Assembly (NCBI RefSeq): GCF_017916425.1
Contig: NZ_JAFMSX010000004.1
Location: 124,001 to 188,000 of the forward strand
Origin: Nocardioides sp. SYSU D00065
Lineage (GTDB): Bacteria; Actinomycetota; Actinomycetes; Propionibacteriales; Nocardioidaceae
DNA: 64,000 nucleotides
Reading direction: 5' to 3'
Shown: positions 26,668-37,258 of the stretch, piece by piece
Position numbering within the stretch: the stretch's first letter is position 1
Layout: each line of letters starts with the position of its first letter
Translations under genes and position numbers: made by a program
Notes under the pieces: generated by a model
What the model was told of the DNA's origin: nothing
What the model saw: the letters and a program-made list of their open reading frames with translations, nothing else
Databases searched by the model: none

Positions 26668-28455
26668 TCAGGCGGTCGCCTCCCGCGGTGTGCGCAACGG
26701 CAGGGTGAACCGGAAGGTGCTCCCCCGCCCCAGCTCGGAGGTCACCGAGAGCGAGCCGCCGTGGGACTCCGCGATGCGCTGGGCGATCGGCAGCCCGAGG
26801 CCCGTGCCCGGGACCGAGAGGGCGTTGGGGTTGGTGGAGCGGTGGAACGCCGAGAACACGTGCCCCTGGTCGGCTGCCGAGATGCCGAGCCCGGTGTCGG
26901 TCACGTCGACGCTGACCTCGTCACCGGTCAGCGCCATCGACACCGTGACCGAGCCGTCCTCCGGGGTGTACTTCACGGCGTTGTCCACCATGTTGTCGAT
27001 GACGCGGGCCAGCTCCTCGGGGTCGCCGAACACCACGACCGGCTCGGAACCGCAGTCCTCGAACCTCAGCCGGACGCCGGACTGCTTGGCCCGGATGCTC
27101 AGCAGGTCGACGCTGGCCTCGCACAGCTCGGCCAGGTCCACCGCCCGGCGCACCGTCTCGCGCCGACCCTGGATGCGGGAGTAGTGCAGGAGGTTGGCGA
27201 CCAGGTTCCCCAGCCGCTGGGCGTTGCGGATGATCGCGTCGACCGAGCTCAGGTCGGGATGCCGGTCGGCGATCAGCTCGGCGTGGCCCAGGATCGCCGT
27301 CAGCGGCGTCTTGAGCTCGTGCGAGATGGTCGCGATGAGCTCGCTGCGGTAGCGCGCGAGCTCGCGCAGCTCCTGCACCAGGCGCTGCTCGGTCTCGAGC
27401 ACGCGCGACGCCCGGACGGTCTGGCCGAGCAGCCGCCCCACCTCGAGGACGGCGTCGGCCTCGGCCGGCGTGGTGGCACGCACCTGGCGTGCGAAGCACA
27501 GGACGAGGTAGCCCACGAGGTCGTCCTGGGAGAGGAGGGGGCACACGATCACCCGGTCGGCCCGCAGCTCACGCATCAGCTGCTGCAGCCGCGCGGCACT
27601 GTGGGGCAGCCGAGCCGAGCCGGGGTCGTCGACGCCGAGCTCGATGAGGCCCGAGACGCCCTCCAGCGCCACCAGCTCCTCGCGCAGCTCCGGCAGGTCG
27701 TGCTCAGGGACGTACGCCAGTGGCGCGCCGACCGCGACCTGGCTGCCCTGCGCGTCGCTGGGGAAGGTCCGCACCCACGCCTGCACGGTGCCCAGCGAGT
27801 CGGCGACGGCACGCACCGCGGTCTCGAGTGCCTCCGGGAGGCTGTGCCGGGTCCCGGCGCCCGCGACGGTCGTGAGCATCCGGTCGAGCCGGGCGCGGTC
27901 GGTGAGCCGGTCGCGCTCGCGAGCGTTGGACAGCGCCACGCCGGCCTGCACGGCGAACATCTCGAGCAGCTCGCGATCGGCCTCGCCGGGCACGCGGCCG
28001 TCGGCGGGCAGGTCGACGGCCATGTTGCCGAGCAGCTCACCACCCGCGGAGTAGAGCGGCGCGTAGAGCGCGTGCTCGGGGTGCCAGGCGTCGGGATCGC
28101 GCGGAGCCTCGATCTCGGGGATCCACGCGGCCCGCAGCCGCTCCGGCGACATCCGGCCGGCCGGCACGAAGCGGAGGATGCCCCACTTGTCGGCCTCGCG
28201 GAACTCGTCGAGGATCTGGTCGGCCGGCGTGCGGCGGTGCAGGATCTGCGCGACCACGTCCGGCGGGCCGGCGACGTTGGTCATCACGAGCATGTCGCCC
28301 TCGAGACGGGCGATGGCCGCGACGCCGTAGCCCAGGACGTCGACGACGCCGTTGGCGATCTCCTCGAGGATCACCTCGGTGTCGGTGGAGGAGTTGACGC
28401 GCCGCATCAGCTCGGCCAGCCGGCTCAGCGCGCCGTGGTTGCGCGGCATCTCCAC
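26668..28455 (-). CDS. Sensor histidine kinase with GAF-type input domains (orphan)
   Basis: The 595-residue protein has no membrane segment. GAF-like domains occupy about residues 20-175 and 190-345. The dimerisation/phosphoacceptor helix follows with LIATISHELKTPLTAILGHA, the phospho-His being near residue 379. The ATPase domain has the N box (MVDNAVKYTPEDG), G1 (VDVTDTGLGIS) and G2 (GTGLGLPIAQRIAESHGG). It should be a cytosolic sensor kinase. No response regulator is adjacent. It lies 52 bases downstream of the RNase J gene on the same strand, so it may be read from that operon, but its own promoter is possible. Confidence 0.9.
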   Translation of the reverse strand: MEMPRNHGALSRLAELMRRVNSSTDTEVILEEIANGVVDVLGYGVAAIARLEGDMLVMTNVAGPPDVVAQILHRRTPADQILDEFREADKWGILRFVPAGRMSPERLRAAWIPEIEAPRDPDAWHPEHALYAPLYSAGGELLGNMAVDLPADGRVPGEADRELLEMFAVQAGVALSNARERDRLTDRARLDRMLTTVAGAGTRHSLPEALETAVRAVADSLGTVQAWVRTFPSDAQGSQVAVGAPLAYVPEHDLPELREELVALEGVSGLIELGVDDPGSARLPHSAARLQQLMRELRADRVIVCPLLSQDDLVGYLVLCFARQVRATTPAEADAVLEVGRLLGQTVRASRVLETEQRLVQELRELARYRSELIATISHELKTPLTAILGHAELIADRHPDLSSVDAIIRNAQRLGNLVANLLHYSRIQGRRETVRRAVDLAELCEASVDLLSIRAKQSGVRLRFEDCGSEPVVVFGDPEELARVIDNMVDNAVKYTPEDGSVTVSMALTGDEVSVDVTDTGLGISAADQGHVFSAFHRSTNPNALSVPGTGLGLPIAQRIAESHGGSLSVTSELGRGSTFRFTLPLRTPREATA

Positions 28456-28507
28456 CTCCCAGCCGGACCCACCGATCGCACGGGTCCCTGCCGGGACTCT
28501 AGGGCCG

Positions 28508-30193
<1,686 letters not shown>

Positions 30194-30221
30194 GGTTTCC
30201 TCGGTTCGTCTGGGGTGGTCT

Positions 30222-31112
30222 TCACAGGAGGCCGGCGGCGACCAGGCCGACGCGCAGCGCCGTGACCTCGTCGTCGTCCAGGGCGACCAGCGGGCCGCGG
30301 ACGCGGCGGTTGTCGAGCACACCGAGCAGCTCCAAGGCTGCCTTGGCGGTGGTTGCTCCGTAGTTGGGGACGCCCATCACGGCGTCGAACGCGGGCTGCA
30401 GCGCGGTGTGGATCCGCAGTGCCTCGGCGTGGTCGCCGCGCGCCCAGGCGTCGATCATCGACGCCAGTTGGTCGCCGGCTGCGTGGGCGACCACGGAGAC
30501 CAGGCCCACGCCGCCGTAGGCGAGGTAGCCGAGGGTGGCCACGTCGTCACCGGAGTAGACGGAGTAGCCCAGCTCGACCAGCTGTGCGGTGCGCGGCAGC
30601 AGCCCGCTGGCGTCCTTGACCGACACCACGTGCTCGTAGCGCCGCATGGCCTCGTAGGTCTCGAGCTCGATCAGGCTGGCGGTGCGACCCGGCACGTCGT
30701 AGAGCATCACCGGCAGCTCGGTCGCCTCGGCGACGCTGCTGAAGTGGTGGCGCAGGCCCACCTGGCCGGGCTTGTTGTAGTAGGGGCTGACCAGGAGCAC
30801 GCCGTCGACGCCGATCTTCTCGGCCTGGCGGGCGAGCTCGACGGAGTGCGCGGTCGCGTTGGTGCCCACACCCGCGATGACCGTCGCGCGGTCGCCGACC
30901 GCGTCCTGCACCGCCCGGAGCAGCTCGCCGTCCTCGGCGACGGAGGTGGTCGGGCTCTCCCCCGTGGTGCCGCTGACCACGACGCCGTCGTTGCCGTGGT
31001 CGACCAGGTGAGCGGCGATCCTCGCCGTGCCGTCGAGGTCGACGCTGCCGTCCTCGTGGAAGGCGGTGGCCATCGCGGTGAGGAGGCGGCCGAACGGGAC
31101 GTTGGAGCTCAT
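30222..31112 (-). CDS. dapA: 4-hydroxy-tetrahydrodipicolinate synthase
   Basis: The 296-residue TIM-barrel aldolase catalyses condensation of pyruvate with aspartate semialdehyde in lysine and diaminopimelate synthesis. Motifs are VVSGTTGESPTTS (pyruvate binding), LLVSPYYNKPGQ, MLYDVPGRTA with the catalytic Tyr near 136, and VSVKDASG with the Schiff-base Lys near 163. It is followed by rnj and is divergent from a TfoX-like gene over 71 bases. Length and motifs are typical. Confidence 0.95.
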   Translation of the reverse strand: MSSNVPFGRLLTAMATAFHEDGSVDLDGTARIAAHLVDHGNDGVVVSGTTGESPTTSVAEDGELLRAVQDAVGDRATVIAGVGTNATAHSVELARQAEKIGVDGVLLVSPYYNKPGQVGLRHHFSSVAEATELPVMLYDVPGRTASLIELETYEAMRRYEHVVSVKDASGLLPRTAQLVELGYSVYSGDDVATLGYLAYGGVGLVSVVAHAAGDQLASMIDAWARGDHAEALRIHTALQPAFDAVMGVPNYGATTAKAALELLGVLDNRRVRGPLVALDDDEVTALRVGLVAAGLL

Positions 31113-31183
31113 GGTCGAAGGTTATCGCCCCCGTCCGGGCCTGCCGTCGCCGCCGACCCGCTGCGACTCCCCATACTGGCGCC

Positions 31184-31522
31184 ATGGCGTACGACGAGGT
31201 GCTGGCGCAGCGGATCCACGACCTGCTCGACGGGGAGCCGGGACTCACCTCGCGCCGGATGTTCGGCGGCCTCGGCTTCATGCTCGACGGACAGATGGCA
31301 CTCGCTGCCGGCAGCGCGGGGTCGCTCATGGTGCGCGCCGACCCCGCTCAGGCCGAGCAGTGGGTGGACGGCGTCGGCGTGCGGCCGATGGAGATGCGCG
31401 GTCGCCCGATGGCCGGCTGGCTGCTGGTCGCCTCGGAGGTCCTGGCCGACGACGACGCGCTGCGGGTCTGGGTCGAACGTGGTGTCGCCCACGTGCGCAC
31501 CCTGCCCCCGAAGCAGGGCTGA
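31184..31522 (+). CDS. TfoX N-terminal domain family protein
   Basis: The 112-residue protein fits the TfoX/Sxy N-terminal family: AQRIHDLLDGEPGLTSRRMF, GGLGFMLDGQMAL, and a C-terminal WVERGVAHVRTLPPKQ. Such small proteins are widespread in actinobacteria and have no established role; competence regulation is known only for gammaproteobacterial Sxy with two domains. The C-terminal domain of Sxy is absent. The message may be nearly leaderless, with catact as a candidate -10 a few bases before the ATG. Confidence 0.82.
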   Translation: MAYDEVLAQRIHDLLDGEPGLTSRRMFGGLGFMLDGQMALAAGSAGSLMVRADPAQAEQWVDGVGVRPMEMRGRPMAGWLLVASEVLADDDALRVWVERGVAHVRTLPPKQG

Positions 31523-31549
31523 CGACCGCCTGGACCGAGCGGACCCGGG

Positions 31550-31563
31550 GCGCTAGCTAGCGC
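31550..31563. other. Perfect 14-base palindrome over a stop codon
   Basis: gcgctagctagcgc spans the TAG stop of the metzincin gene, in the short gap between convergent genes. It could form a small hairpin with little or no loop, or be a protein-binding site. It is short for a terminator. Confidence 0.4.
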
Positions 31564-33380
31564 ACGACGATGCGGAACTGCCGGCGGACCGAGGTGTCCT
31601 CGCCGGACAGGATGCCGGCGAACCTGCTGGCGGAGCGCCTGGCGACCTTGCCCGTGATCACGATGCGATCCTCGGCCACCCGCCACCTGAGGCCGGTCGG
31701 CAGGCGCCAGTCGACCCGCGCCTCGAGGACGGGGCCGGTGAAGCGGATGACGGCGTGGTACCGGACGCCGACCCGCGCCTTCGGCAGCCGCGTCGTGAGG
31801 AACTCGATCGGTTCGGCCGCAGGTGCCTGGTCGTCCGTGTCCGCAGCCGTGGTGGCGGTCGGTGCTCCGACGGTGGGGATGGCGATCGGCGTCGGCGTCG
31901 ACATGGGCGGCGGAGGCGTGGGGGTGGGCGTCGGGGTGGGCGTCGGGGTGGGCGGCACCGGTTCGGTCGCCGTTGAGGTGGTGAGGGCGATCGTGTAGGC
32001 ACCGATCGACCCGTAGTCGCTGTAGCGCCCCGCCTCGCGCGGGTCGCCGTGACCGACGCCGTCGACGACCGCGGTGAAGCCCGACGCCGTCGTGGGCAGG
32101 TCGGCCGTCCAGGTGGCGGCCATCGACTCGTCCGTGGCGATGTCGGCGACAGGGTCGACCGTGGCGACCTTGTGGCCCGCCGAGGTGTAGACGGTGAGCT
32201 GCGCGTCGATGTTCGACGCGCTCGCGGGGCCCGCCACGGTGAGCGTGGTGGGCCCGCTCGCCGTGAAGCCGAACGCGTCGACGTCGGTGCGCGAGGTGAT
32301 GGTGCCCGCGATCGGGACACCTGCGGTGAGCCGGGTGGCCCGCGACCCCGCGTTGCCGTGGTCGTCGGCCAGGACGGGAGCGCTCCTGGCGATGATCGCG
32401 ACGTCGTCCTCGGTGTTGTCGGCGTCCGCGTACTCACCGCTCGACCAGTGCGAGGCGCGTCGGTTGTAGGACGCACCCATGATCGGACCCCAGCCCTTGG
32501 CGCCCGGGGAGTAGGCCACCTGACCGCTGCCGTCGTGGCTGAGCCCCAGGGTGTGGCCGACCTCGTGGCTGATGACCTGGCCGACGTTGTAGCCGCCCGT
32601 GCCCGAGCCGTGGGTGAAGATCCAGGCGGGCTGGTGGTCGGTGGCGTTGGGCCGGCCGAAGACGCCGACGTAGGCGACGCCGCCGCAGTCGCAGTCGGAC
32701 CCGACGGAGTTGGTGGGAGTGATGACGACGGGCATGCCGTACGTCGGATCGGCAGCGCTCGTGCGCGTCAGGGCCGAGGCGGCCGGCTGGCGGGTGGTCA
32801 CGTTGACGTCGAAGGCGGCGAAGTCCTCGGCGACGACCTGCCAGGCGAGGTGGATCTGCGCGCGCTCGGTCGCAGTGAACGTCGCGAGGTCGGCGTCGAT
32901 GGAGTAGGCCGGGGAGACGATCTGCGCGCCGTCGTCCCACTTCGTGCCGGAGTAGGTCGCCCCGTCGAAGTCGAGGTAGATGGTGCGGGGCGACGACGGC
33001 TTGGAGGACAGGTCGAAGACGTCGTCGGGCACCGGCCCGGAAGCGACGTCCGCGTCCTCCTGCAGGCGGGCGGGGAGCGCCTCGTCGACGACGAAGACCT
33101 GACCGCACGGGTCGAGCCACGAGGTCTCGTCCTCGGCGAGGTGCGCCAGCTCTTCGCGGTCCAGGTCGTTGTGCTGCTGCACCGCGGCAGCGCTGACCTC
33201 CTCGTCGAGGGCGGCGTCGAGGCGGACCGGGTCCGTCAGGCCGGTCGCGAGGCAGCCGAGGCCCGCTGCGGGCGTCGGACGCGCCTCCGCAGCGGCGGTG
33301 GAGACCAGCGCGGCGACGCCGACCGCAGCGACCAGGAGGGCGCGTACGACCAGCGCGGGGCGCGTTGACCGGACAGGCAC
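31557..33380 (-). CDS. Secreted metzincin-type zinc metalloprotease
   Basis: The 607-residue protein has a signal peptide (ALVVRALLVAAVGVAALVST, cleavage near AAAEA). The metzincin zinc motif HEVGHTLGLSH lies near residues 269-280 (HExxHxxGxxH) and the Met-turn is IMGASYN near 300. A pre-peptidase C-terminal-like domain (about 350-470), a Pro-Thr linker and an Ig-like C-terminal domain follow. The substrate is unknown. Related actinobacterial proteins are annotated as reprolysin-like or matrixin-like. The C-terminal Ig domain here is of a different type from the basic one in the other secreted proteins of the window. Confidence 0.87.
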   Translation of the reverse strand: MPVRSTRPALVVRALLVAAVGVAALVSTAAAEARPTPAAGLGCLATGLTDPVRLDAALDEEVSAAAVQQHNDLDREELAHLAEDETSWLDPCGQVFVVDEALPARLQEDADVASGPVPDDVFDLSSKPSSPRTIYLDFDGATYSGTKWDDGAQIVSPAYSIDADLATFTATERAQIHLAWQVVAEDFAAFDVNVTTRQPAASALTRTSAADPTYGMPVVITPTNSVGSDCDCGGVAYVGVFGRPNATDHQPAWIFTHGSGTGGYNVGQVISHEVGHTLGLSHDGSGQVAYSPGAKGWGPIMGASYNRRASHWSSGEYADADNTEDDVAIIARSAPVLADDHGNAGSRATRLTAGVPIAGTITSRTDVDAFGFTASGPTTLTVAGPASASNIDAQLTVYTSAGHKVATVDPVADIATDESMAATWTADLPTTASGFTAVVDGVGHGDPREAGRYSDYGSIGAYTIALTTSTATEPVPPTPTPTPTPTPTPPPPMSTPTPIAIPTVGAPTATTAADTDDQAPAAEPIEFLTTRLPKARVGVRYHAVIRFTGPVLEARVDWRLPTGLRWRVAEDRIVITGKVARRSASRFAGILSGEDTSVRRQFRIVVR

Positions 33381-33481
33381 GGCGGACGTCCTTGCGACTG
33401 GTTCGAGGGGTCCCGGAGCGGACCGGACCTATTGGTACCGACCGGTCGTCCACCTCACGGGAACATCCCGGTATCGCCGGG

Positions 33482-33901
33482 TCAGCCGTCGGTAAAGGCC
33501 GCCCGGAGCGCAGGCAGCACGTGGATCTCCAGCATCGGGGCCAGGTCGTCGGGGTGGTCGCGCAACGGCGTCCACCGGACCTCGGCGATCTCCCCGGAGG
33601 CCACCGGCTCGCCGTCGGACTCGACCCGGAACACCGTGGAGTGCAGCGTGTGACCGGGCTCGTTGGCGGCCGCGGAGAGGAACTCGCCCAGCAGCGTCGC
33701 GGACTCGACCCGCAGGCCGACCTCCTCGTACGTCTCACGCAGCGCCGCCTCGAGCGCCGACTCCCCCGGCTCGAGCTTGCCGCCGACGAGCATGAACCGC
33801 GTGGTGCCCTGCTTGCGGACGGTCAGCACGTGCCCGTCGCGCACCAGCGCCACGGCCGCGACGACGATGTGCCGGTCGCCCGGGTCGCCGCTCGGATCCA
33901 T
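33482..33901 (-). CDS. NUDIX hydrolase
   Basis: This 139-residue protein has the Nudix box at about residues 39-61, GGKLEPGESALEAALRE followed by TYEEVGL (G-x5-E-x7-R-E-x2-E-E-x-G). The family hydrolyses nucleoside diphosphates linked to another group. The N-terminal strand (VVAAVALVRDGHVLTVRK) is standard. Substrate cannot be deduced. It stands alone, with about 100 bases before the metzincin start on one side and 217 bases without a gene on the other. Confidence 0.9.
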   Translation of the reverse strand: MDPSGDPGDRHIVVAAVALVRDGHVLTVRKQGTTRFMLVGGKLEPGESALEAALRETYEEVGLRVESATLLGEFLSAAANEPGHTLHSTVFRVESDGEPVASGEIAEVRWTPLRDHPDDLAPMLEIHVLPALRAAFTDG

Positions 33902-34118
33902 GCTCGGAGCCTGTCACGTCGCAGCGGACAGCACGCAGCCACCCTGACCGGGGCTTACCCGGCGGGTGGCTGCGTGGCGCTGCTCGCTGGTCCGTCAGCC
34001 GCCTCTCGGCGGGTGGCCGCTCGTAGCGGCTAGGGGTGAGGCCCGGGGGCTTGATGCGGAACCAGCTGTCCGTTGCAACGGACGCCGGGTCGCGATCATT
34101 CCCGGTCTCACCCTTTCC

Positions 34119-34400
34119 TCAAGCCTTCTCGCAGGCGATGCCGTCCTTGTCGCGGTCCAGGCTGGCGTTGGCGCGGATCGCGGTGTTGTAGAGGGCCGTG
34201 TTGCGGCGGAAGTTCGTGACCGGCGTGCCCGACGTCTTGTCACGTGCGTTGGCGCGGCCCACACCGTGCGGCAGCCGCTTGTTGACGACCGTGCAGTTCT
34301 GCCACTGCGCCGGTACGGCCGCCTCGGCCGGGATCGACAGCACCCAGGCAGGTGCGGCGATGGTCATGCAGGCGATGGCGCCCAGGATCTTCCTACGCAT
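34119..34400 (-). CDS. Secreted excalibur calcium-binding domain protein
   Basis: Starting at the Met before RRKILGAIACMTIAAP gives 93 residues with a signal peptide ending near AEA. The mature part (about 65 residues) is the excalibur domain: NCTVVNKRLPHGVGR and the C-terminal EF-hand-like loop DRDKDGIACE. The domain binds calcium and occurs in surface proteins; its function as a stand-alone protein is not known. An in-frame start 16 codons earlier exists but would place basic residues before the signal sequence. Confidence 0.82.
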   Translation of the reverse strand: MRRKILGAIACMTIAAPAWVLSIPAEAAVPAQWQNCTVVNKRLPHGVGRANARDKTSGTPVTNFRRNTALYNTAIRANASLDRDKDGIACEKA

Positions 34401-34531
34401 CGGACGTAGCCCCCTCTCGTCGAGGACGCCAGCATGCGTTGGGGCCAACCCTCCTGTCCTGGAAACGCAGCACTTCGCGCTCCGATCACCCCGCGGCGCA
34501 CCTCAGCTGGTGGACCGGCGACAGGTCCGGT

Positions 34532-34891
34532 TCAGCCGAGCGCCCGGCGTACGGCGTCGAGCGCGTCGTCGTCGGAGAGCCCGAGCGAGCGAGCCGTGGC
34601 GACGTACGACGCGGCGGCCGCGCGCAGCGACCGCGTCACACCGCTGCCGGCCACGAAGGTCCCCGCACGACCTCGCGTCTCGACGATCCCGCGAGCCTCG
34701 AGCTCCTTGTAGGCGCGCGCGACGGTGTTGGCGGCGAGGTCGAGCGACGACGCCAGGGCGCGCACCGGCGGCAGCCGGTGTCCAGGCGCCAGCACGCCGC
34801 TCTCGACCTGCGCCTGGATCCCGTCGCGCACCTGCTCGAAGGGCGGCACGCCGGAGGAGGCGTCCAGGGGGATGTCCACCGAGAGGGTCAC
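34532..34891 (-). CDS. Short GntR-family transcriptional regulator (YtrA-like)
   Basis: The 119-residue protein has a GntR winged helix (about residues 15-80): FEQVRDGIQAQVESGVLAPG, HRLPPVRALASSLDLAANTV and AYKELEARGIVETRGRAGTF. There is no large effector domain, only a short helical tail as in YtrA-type regulators. Its GTG overlaps the dfrA stop (GTGA), so it is translated from the thyA-dfrA message. Members of this group often control nearby ABC transporters, but none is adjacent here. Targets are unknown. Confidence 0.87.
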   Translation of the reverse strand: MTLSVDIPLDASSGVPPFEQVRDGIQAQVESGVLAPGHRLPPVRALASSLDLAANTVARAYKELEARGIVETRGRAGTFVAGSGVTRSLRAAAASYVATARSLGLSDDDALDAVRRALG

Positions 34892-35394
34892 GCCGCGGCG
34901 CCCGCCCGCTCGAGCCAGACGAACTCGCAGCCCTCTGCCGCCTCGCGGCGCACCTCTACCCACTCGTCGACGGCGTACTCCGGGTAGTAGGCGTCGCCGG
35001 GCGGATCCAGGTCGACCTCGGTGAGCACCTGGTGGGTCGCGTACGGCAGCGCGAGCGCGTAGATCTCGCCGCCCCCGGCGACCATCACGTCGCCGGGCAG
35101 CTCGGCAGCCAGCGCAAAGGCGTCCTCGAGCGAGTGCGCGACCCGTACGTCGTCGAAGCCGGGGTCGAACGACTCCTCGCGCGTCACCACGACCGTGGCG
35201 CGGCCCGGGAGCGGGCGGCCGATCGAGTCCCAGGTGCGCCGCCCCATGACGAGGGTGTGCCCGAGGGTCTCCCGCTTGAAGTGGGCGAAGTCGTGGGGAA
35301 GGTGCCACGGGATCCGCCCGCCGTCGCCGATGACGCGGTTGCGGGCGTGGGCCGCGACCAGCACGACCCGCTGGTCGGGGCGCAGCGCGCTCAT
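34888..35394 (-). CDS. dfrA: Dihydrofolate reductase
   Basis: The 168-residue enzyme reduces dihydrofolate with NADPH, regenerating tetrahydrofolate used by thymidylate synthase. Motifs are [20 protein letters not shown] followed by [17 protein letters not shown], then [17 protein letters not shown], and [13 protein letters not shown] near the cofactor site. The start overlaps the thyA stop (ATGA). The pairing is functional, since ThyA produces the dihydrofolate that this enzyme recycles. Confidence 0.95.
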   Translation of the reverse strand: MSALRPDQRVVLVAAHARNRVIGDGGRIPWHLPHDFAHFKRETLGHTLVMGRRTWDSIGRPLPGRATVVVTREESFDPGFDDVRVAHSLEDAFALAAELPGDVMVAGGGEIYALALPYATHQVLTEVDLDPPGDAYYPEYAVDEWVEVRREAAEGCEFVWLERAGAAA

Positions 35395-36185
35395 ACGGCG
35401 ATGGGCGCCTTGATGCCCGGATGCGGGTCGTAGCCCTCGACCGCGATGTCCTCGAGGTCGAAGGCGTCCAGCGAGGTGATCTCCGGGTTGAGCACCAGCC
35501 GCGGCAGCGGACGCGGCTCGCGCGAGAGCTGGAGACGGGCCTGGTCGACGTGGTTGAGGTAGAGGTGGGCGTCACCCATGGTGTGCACGAAGTCCCCCAC
35601 CTCGAGACCGGTGACCTGCGCGACCATGTGGGTGAGCAAGGCGTAGGAGGCGATGTTGAACGGCACTCCGAGGAAGGTGTCGGCCGAGCGCTGGTAGAGC
35701 TGGCAGGACAACTTGCCGTCGGCGACGTAGAACTGGAACAGGGTGTGGCACGGCGGCAGGGCCATGTCGTCGACGTCGGCGACGTTCCAGGCCGAGACGA
35801 TGTGACGGCGCGAGTCGGGATTGGTGCGGATGCCCTCGACGAGGCGGGCGATCTGGTCGACGTGCCGGCCGTCGGGCGTCGGCCACGAGCGCCACTGGTA
35901 GCCGTAGACCGGTCCGAGGTCGCCCTGGTCGTCGGCCCACTCGTCCCAGATCGTGATGCCGCGGTCCTGCAGCCACTTCACGTTGGTGTCGCCGCGCAGG
36001 AACCACAGCAGCTCGCCGAAGACCGAGCGGGTGTGCACCTTCTTGGTGGTGACCAGCGGGAAGCCCTCGGTGAGGTCGAAGCGCATCTGGTGGCCGAAGA
36101 CGCTCAGCGTGCCGGTGCCGGTGCGGTCGGACTTCTCCACTCCCTCGTCGAGGATCCGCTGGAGCAGGTCGAGGTAGGCGCGCAC
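35391..36185 (-). CDS. thyA: Thymidylate synthase
   Basis: The 264-residue protein has the length of E. coli ThyA. It makes dTMP from dUMP using methylenetetrahydrofolate. Visible motifs are [39 protein letters not shown] and the active-site [14 protein letters not shown] with Cys near residue 146, then [18 protein letters not shown]. It is followed by dfrA with a four-base overlap and preceded by a methyltransferase gene only nine bases away. Confidence 0.97.
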   Translation of the reverse strand: MRAYLDLLQRILDEGVEKSDRTGTGTLSVFGHQMRFDLTEGFPLVTTKKVHTRSVFGELLWFLRGDTNVKWLQDRGITIWDEWADDQGDLGPVYGYQWRSWPTPDGRHVDQIARLVEGIRTNPDSRRHIVSAWNVADVDDMALPPCHTLFQFYVADGKLSCQLYQRSADTFLGVPFNIASYALLTHMVAQVTGLEVGDFVHTMGDAHLYLNHVDQARLQLSREPRPLPRLVLNPEITSLDAFDLEDIAVEGYDPHPGIKAPIAV

Positions 36186-36194
36186 GCGACGACT

Positions 36195-36974
36195 CTACGA
36201 CCTCGGGACGCGTGCCTCGACCGACACGCAGCCGACGTCGAAGGCGAACCGGTCGCCGTCGCGCCACGGCGCGTCGAGCTTGTCGTACGCCGCCCGCAGG
36301 GACTCCTGCACCTCGGGCGACTGCGCCCGCCAGACGACGCCGAACGAGCCGATCGAGGTCAGGCCCGCCCAGAGGTCGTCGGGGGGCACGCGCCACCGCC
36401 ACGCGTGCGTACCTGCTCGGGTGATCGCCAGTCCGGCCGCGGCGAGCAGGTCCGCCAGTCCGTCGACGGACCGGTCGAAGTCGCGGTCCTCGGGCAGTCT
36501 CGGCACCGGCGGCCGGGCGGCGCCGACGGCGTCGAGCAGCTGGTTCCACATGACGGTCTGCGGCGGCGGCGTGCTCGACCAGATGGTCGCCCGCACCACG
36601 CCGCCCGGCGCCGCCACCCGCGCCAGCTCGCGGGCCCCGGCACGCGGGTCGTCGACGTGGTTGAGCACGAAGGACGCCGTCACCGCGTCGAAGCCGTCGT
36701 CGGCGTGGGGCAGGTCCGGCAGGCCGGCCACCGCCACGTCCGCCCCGAGTCGCGAGGCGGCCAGCGCCGCCATCTCGGGGTCGGGATCGACGCCGACCGC
36801 GTCGTGCCCGCGTGCGCGTGCGGCAGACACCAGCTCCCCGGTGCCGCACCCCACGTCGAGCAGCCGCCCAGCGGTCGGCAGGCCGTCGAGCAGCGCCGGG
36901 ACGGCGCCTGCGCAGAGCCCCGCGAAGCTCCTCGCGTACGTCTGCGCCACGCCCGTCCACAGTTCCTCGGCCAC
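36195..36974 (-). CDS. Class I SAM-dependent methyltransferase
   Basis: The 259-residue protein has motif I of Rossmann-fold methyltransferases, LLDVGCGTGELVSAARARG, followed by VGVDPDPEM (ribose-binding acid) and FDAVTASFVLNHVDDP. It is of the UbiE/Methyltransf_11 type. The substrate is unknown. It lies nine bases upstream of thyA, so is probably co-transcribed, though no shared chemistry is evident. Confidence 0.88.
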   Translation of the reverse strand: MAEELWTGVAQTYARSFAGLCAGAVPALLDGLPTAGRLLDVGCGTGELVSAARARGHDAVGVDPDPEMAALAASRLGADVAVAGLPDLPHADDGFDAVTASFVLNHVDDPRAGARELARVAAPGGVVRATIWSSTPPPQTVMWNQLLDAVGAARPPVPRLPEDRDFDRSVDGLADLLAAAGLAITRAGTHAWRWRVPPDDLWAGLTSIGSFGVVWRAQSPEVQESLRAAYDKLDAPWRDGDRFAFDVGCVSVEARVPRS

Positions 36975-37005
36975 GGGGCGGGACCCTACCGACGGCCGAG
37001 CGTGC

Positions 37006-37257
37006 TCAGGCGGTGAGCGGCATGGGTCCGTAGACCCGACGGTCGTGCTCGAAGAGGGTCACGGCCGCGACCCCGTGCTCGGCGAGCTCGGGCCAGATCT
37101 CCCCGACCCACGACTCCGCGTCGCCCTGCGTGCCGAACCGCTGGTCGGCGTAGCCCGCGACCTCGAGCGCCTCGCCCGATGCGTCCTCGAGCCGCCACCA
37201 CCAGGGACGCTCGGCGGCCGAGGGCTGCCGGAAGGTCGGCGGCTGTCCCGGCAGCAC
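37006..37257 (-). CDS. Small conserved-looking protein of unknown function
   Basis: The 83-residue protein begins with a GTG one base after the gcvT stop. It is rich in Trp (ERPWWWRLEDASGEALEVAG) and acidic residues, with no signal peptide or membrane segment. It is not a family I can name. Tight spacing behind gcvT and normal codon use support it as a gene. A role tied to glycine cleavage would be a guess. Confidence 0.7.
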   Translation of the reverse strand: MLPGQPPTFRQPSAAERPWWWRLEDASGEALEVAGYADQRFGTQGDAESWVGEIWPELAEHGVAAVTLFEHDRRVYGPMPLTA

Positions 37258-37258
37258 G

